A program made the position numbers and the translations under genes. Under the pieces are notes generated by a model. That model saw nothing but the letters and a program-made list of their open reading frames with translations, was not told the origin of the DNA and made no database searches. From Massilia niastensis DSM 21313 (GTDB lineage: Bacteria; Pseudomonadota; Gammaproteobacteria; Burkholderiales; Burkholderiaceae_D), in NCBI RefSeq assembly GCF_000382345.1, contig NZ_KB908102.1:16574-80573 (forward strand): 64,000 bases of DNA, read 5' to 3'. Numbering within the stretch: position 1 is the stretch's first letter; the number at the start of each line of letters is the position of its first letter. Shown piece after piece: positions 62,801 through 64,000 of the stretch.

Positions 62801-63323
62801 TGCCACTCAAGCTATCGTCGCCCGCATCGCCGTACAGCAGATCAGTCAGCTCACCGCCCCGGATCGCGTCGTTGCCACCCAGGCCGCGGATCGTGTTCGA
62901 CAAGTCACTGAACCCATCGAAGCTGTCGTTCCCCTCGGAATACACCACGAGTTTGGCAATCTGGGCCAGGTTCATGGAACCATTAGTGAACTGGAATGTT
63001 TCAATCCGATAATTGGCGTTGTAGAAGTAGTCTTTGACGGTCAGCCGATCATCGGCGCCGTAATAGAAAATCAGGTCGTTGCCGCTGCGGGTAACGCTCT
63101 TCATGTCCGTCGACGCCAGGTCCTTGAACACAACCCGGTCCAGTGCCGTGAGATTCGTATCGTAGTCGCTGATGGTGTCGTACCCATCGCCTTTGATGAA
63201 GTAGTACGCGTCGGCGCCAAGGCCGCCGTTCAGCGTGTCATTGCCACGGCCGCCGGTCAAGCTGTCTGCGTCATTCGTACCGTCGAGTATGTCGTTACCT
63301 GCCGAACCCGTCTTCGTAACCAT
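59817..63323 (-). CDS. Large RTX/HCBP-repeat calcium-binding protein
   Basis: 1168 residues from the ATG at 63323 (MVTKTGSAGNDILDG). Built from at least four tandem modules of about 159 residues plus a partial fifth. Each module has a GDGxDxIxDY strand, a haemolysin-type calcium-binding-related segment (FxDVxxxDIKxVxRxGNDLVI..YFY..YQVExFxFADG), a VYSEGNDSYxGF turn and a block of GGxGxDxLxGG nonapeptides. C-terminal part (from about 720) has further RTX blocks and ends LTGVPKLTYLDFGIVT. No signal peptide, so a type I secretion substrate. Purine-rich GGGATGGG upstream is a modest ribosome site. Confidence 0.9.
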   Translation of the reverse strand: MVTKTGSAGNDILDGTNDADSLTGGRGNDTLNGGLGADAYYFIKGDGYDTISDYDTNLTALDRVVFKDLASTDMKSVTRSGNDLIFYYGADDRLTVKDYFYNANYRIETFQFTNGSMNLAQIAKLVVYSEGNDSFDGFSDLSNTIRGLGGNDAIRGGELTDLLYGDAGDDSLSGNNGADQLTGGRGDDILSGGDGADIYHLAKGDGSDVIRDYHDNSTPIDTIVFKDVTSADIKQVYRTGNDLVLEYGAEDMVTVADYFYSVKYQVEGVKFADGQMWNRAAIATRLVYSEGDDSYSGFTDLANKISGLGGNDSITGGALNDVLNGDDGEDVLRGGGGNDTLVGGLGADQLEGEAGNDTYLVRKGDGVDTIHDYSSSTVDIDVVSFSDVAVGDVRSVSRQGNDLLIQYGTTDTVIVNAYFYSKAYQVEKFSFSGGVSWDKAAIASRLVYTAGNDSYTGFDDVANTIHGLGGDDRITGGALADVLHGDAGADRLLGAGGDDTLIGGIGNDFLEGGAGNDIYSYTKGAAADAINDYSNSVTEVDTLRFEGIASTSVTSVGRLGNNLVIKLGATDRVTVNDYFYHRNYEVDRFAFSDTTWTRTAIAQRLAATEGDDSFNGFEDAANVIHGLGGNDRINGGVLVDTLYGDAGDDTLRGGAGNDTLSGGTGDDRLEGGAGNDTYLFRRGDGTDSINDYDSAGTAVDTVQFLDYNQRDITRIARSGNDLVVSFANRDKMVVENYFYNISYRVEQYKFADGTIVKGFTVGAEGQDTINGTSGNDLLDGGAGADTMTGGLGDDLYMLDNSGDVAVEVANGGNDTVVVGFNYSLSNRPHIENVFLTGTANYFVTGNSADNILVGNSGSNSLSGGLGNDYLDGKAGADPLSGLQGNDTYIIDHTGDIIQELEDVGGGYGGKDIVQSSISYTLGAALETLVLSGTVAINGTGNASANLMEGNIAANVLDGMGGKDLLGFTLNSSVAGTGVVLNLGIVDASGYSTASGGAGADKVRNFEDIAGSTFADNFTGNSGNNSILGYGGDDALNGGAGDDILSGGAGKDVLTGGLGKDSFVFDAALGSTNIDTIKDFRVEDDVIGLSKAIFKALPGAAATILDAGWLHQGAGVTKAIEADDYIIYNSTTGALYYDADGSGTASAAIQFASLTGVPKLTYLDFGIVT

Positions 63324-63668
63324 TGCTGCCCATCCCTCTTTATATGTATTTGTTGTATTTCTAATATGCAAAACTGCCAAAATGATCATGTCCAAGTGTA
63401 AATACAACTGCTTTCATTGTATTGACACGGTGGCATTTGCTTGCAGCATGTAATTATTTGTTGCCTTTACGTTTTATGCAATGCTCAGCAAGGACAGTTC
63501 TTGTAGTCGTGAAAAAACAACCGACAACACTTCAGGATTTGAGTCTCTTGCCGTAAAGAATTCGTGAGCGCAGTTTTGGGTGTATCCTCAGGGAAATATT
63601 TTGTGGAATAGTGCACGGCAGAAAGCGACTTTTCCGAACATCGTTTATTAAATGTAAAGGTTTTACGA
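63324..63668. other. 345-bp AT-rich divergent region
   Basis: Clearly AT-richer than the rest of the window. Holds no gene that I can support. It is the shared upstream region of the large RTX gene (-) and the octapeptide-repeat gene (+). A TTGACA (63422) lacks a properly spaced -10 box. The base composition suggests a horizontally acquired or strongly regulated promoter. Confidence 0.6.
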
Positions 63669-64000
63669 ATGGCTTCCGTTGTAGTCGGAATGACGACCGC
63701 CCAAATCCAGGCACTAACGACGTCACAAATTGTTGCGCTGCAAACCTCTGACATGCTTGCCTTGAGTACTGCTCAGTTGGCAGCATTTACATCCGTCCAG
63801 GTCGCGGCGTTCCAGACCGCCGACGTCGCTGCATTGACCACTGCGCAGGTATCCTCGGGCTTGACCACCGCCCAGATCGTGGCACTGACCACCGCCCAGG
63901 CGACTGCGCTGACGACGGCCCAGACCGCGGCCCTGACGACGGCCCAGGTGCGTGCACTGGAAACGGCCGACCTGGTCGCGATGAAGACCAGCCAGGTGGC
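63669..64000 (+). CDS. N-terminus of a large octapeptide-repeat protein, 3'-truncated by window edge
   Basis: Begins MASVVVGMTTAQIQALTTSQ at the ATG at 63669 with AAAGG 8 bases upstream, and runs open to the end of the window (110 codons). From residue 8 it is a head-to-tail array of 8-residue units, [LMF]x[TS]x[QD]xxA, such as LTTAQIVA, LSTAQLAA and LETADLVA; one unit is 9 residues (LTTAQVSSG). At least 13 units are seen. There is no signal peptide at the N-terminus. No family is assigned; proximity to RTX genes suggests an exported repeat protein. Confidence 0.75.
   Translation, partial: MASVVVGMTTAQIQALTTSQIVALQTSDMLALSTAQLAAFTSVQVAAFQTADVAALTTAQVSSGLTTAQIVALTTAQATALTTAQTAALTTAQVRALETADLVAMKTSQV

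Noticed and set aside
63422..63455. TTGACA ... TGTAAT as a promoter for the repeat protein
   Set aside because: Spacing is about 21 bases, too long for sigma70; no other support.

Overview
The window is high-GC DNA from a Gram-negative betaproteobacterium, most probably an Oxalobacteraceae member of the Massilia/Telluria/Duganella type. The pointers are a PEP-CTERM protein with a post-PEP-CTERM-like partner, a DUF3016 protein, a REC-DUF3369-HD-GYP regulator, haemolysin-type calcium-binding giants, a large TonB-dependent receptor and good AGGAGG-type ribosome sites before GC-rich genes. The genus is inferred from gene families only. I saw no rRNA, tRNA, CRISPR array, transposase or prophage gene.

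Layout. 1-8.4 kb: end of a metallophosphoesterase gene, a membrane EAL protein with a worn GGDEF domain, three small unknown proteins, a GAF-GAF histidine kinase and an HD-GYP response regulator. 8.6-18.7 kb: Fpg/Nei glycosylase, DUF3016 protein, an ECF sigma operon, a thioesterase, a lipoprotein sugar dehydrogenase, an EEP phosphatase-like membrane protein, an M20 peptidase, an unknown secreted-protein/lipoprotein pair and a YcbK-type Tat protein. 18.8-32.6 kb: a second sugar dehydrogenase, M16 peptidase, YecD-like isochorismatase homologue, LLM oxidoreductase, serine hydrolase lipoprotein, a low-complexity Gly/Ser/Thr secreted protein, a chemotaxis receptor, an FAD-Rieske fusion, a tandem HD-GYP protein and a cupin.

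32.8-42.3 kb: a PEP-CTERM trio (PEP-CTERM protein, post-PEP-CTERM-like protein, PA-domain metalloprotease) transcribed away from an amino-sugar operon (TonB receptor, GH20 hexosaminidase, AmpG-like permease). 42.3-50.8 kb: AraC/GyrI and HxlR regulators, a SnoaL-like protein, an internally deleted BCCT transporter behind a perfect hairpin, a methyltransferase, a host-attachment-type protein, an M13 peptidase and a tandem pair of ohr genes. 50.8-58 kb: an orphan branched-chain amino acid binding protein, a QseBC-like two-component system with a YgiW-type protein, and a SWIM-SNF2 helicase. 58-64 kb: two RTX-type calcium-binding proteins and the start of a protein made of octapeptide repeats, cut by the window edge.

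Themes are signalling (c-di-GMP hydrolysis by one EAL and one or two HD-GYP proteins, with no intact GGDEF here), extracellular proteins and glycan uptake. Most gene boundaries follow visible ribosome sites, 4-bp ATGA overlaps and hairpin terminators. Least certain are the small ORFs at 3939, 43890 and 4260 and all regulator-operator assignments.
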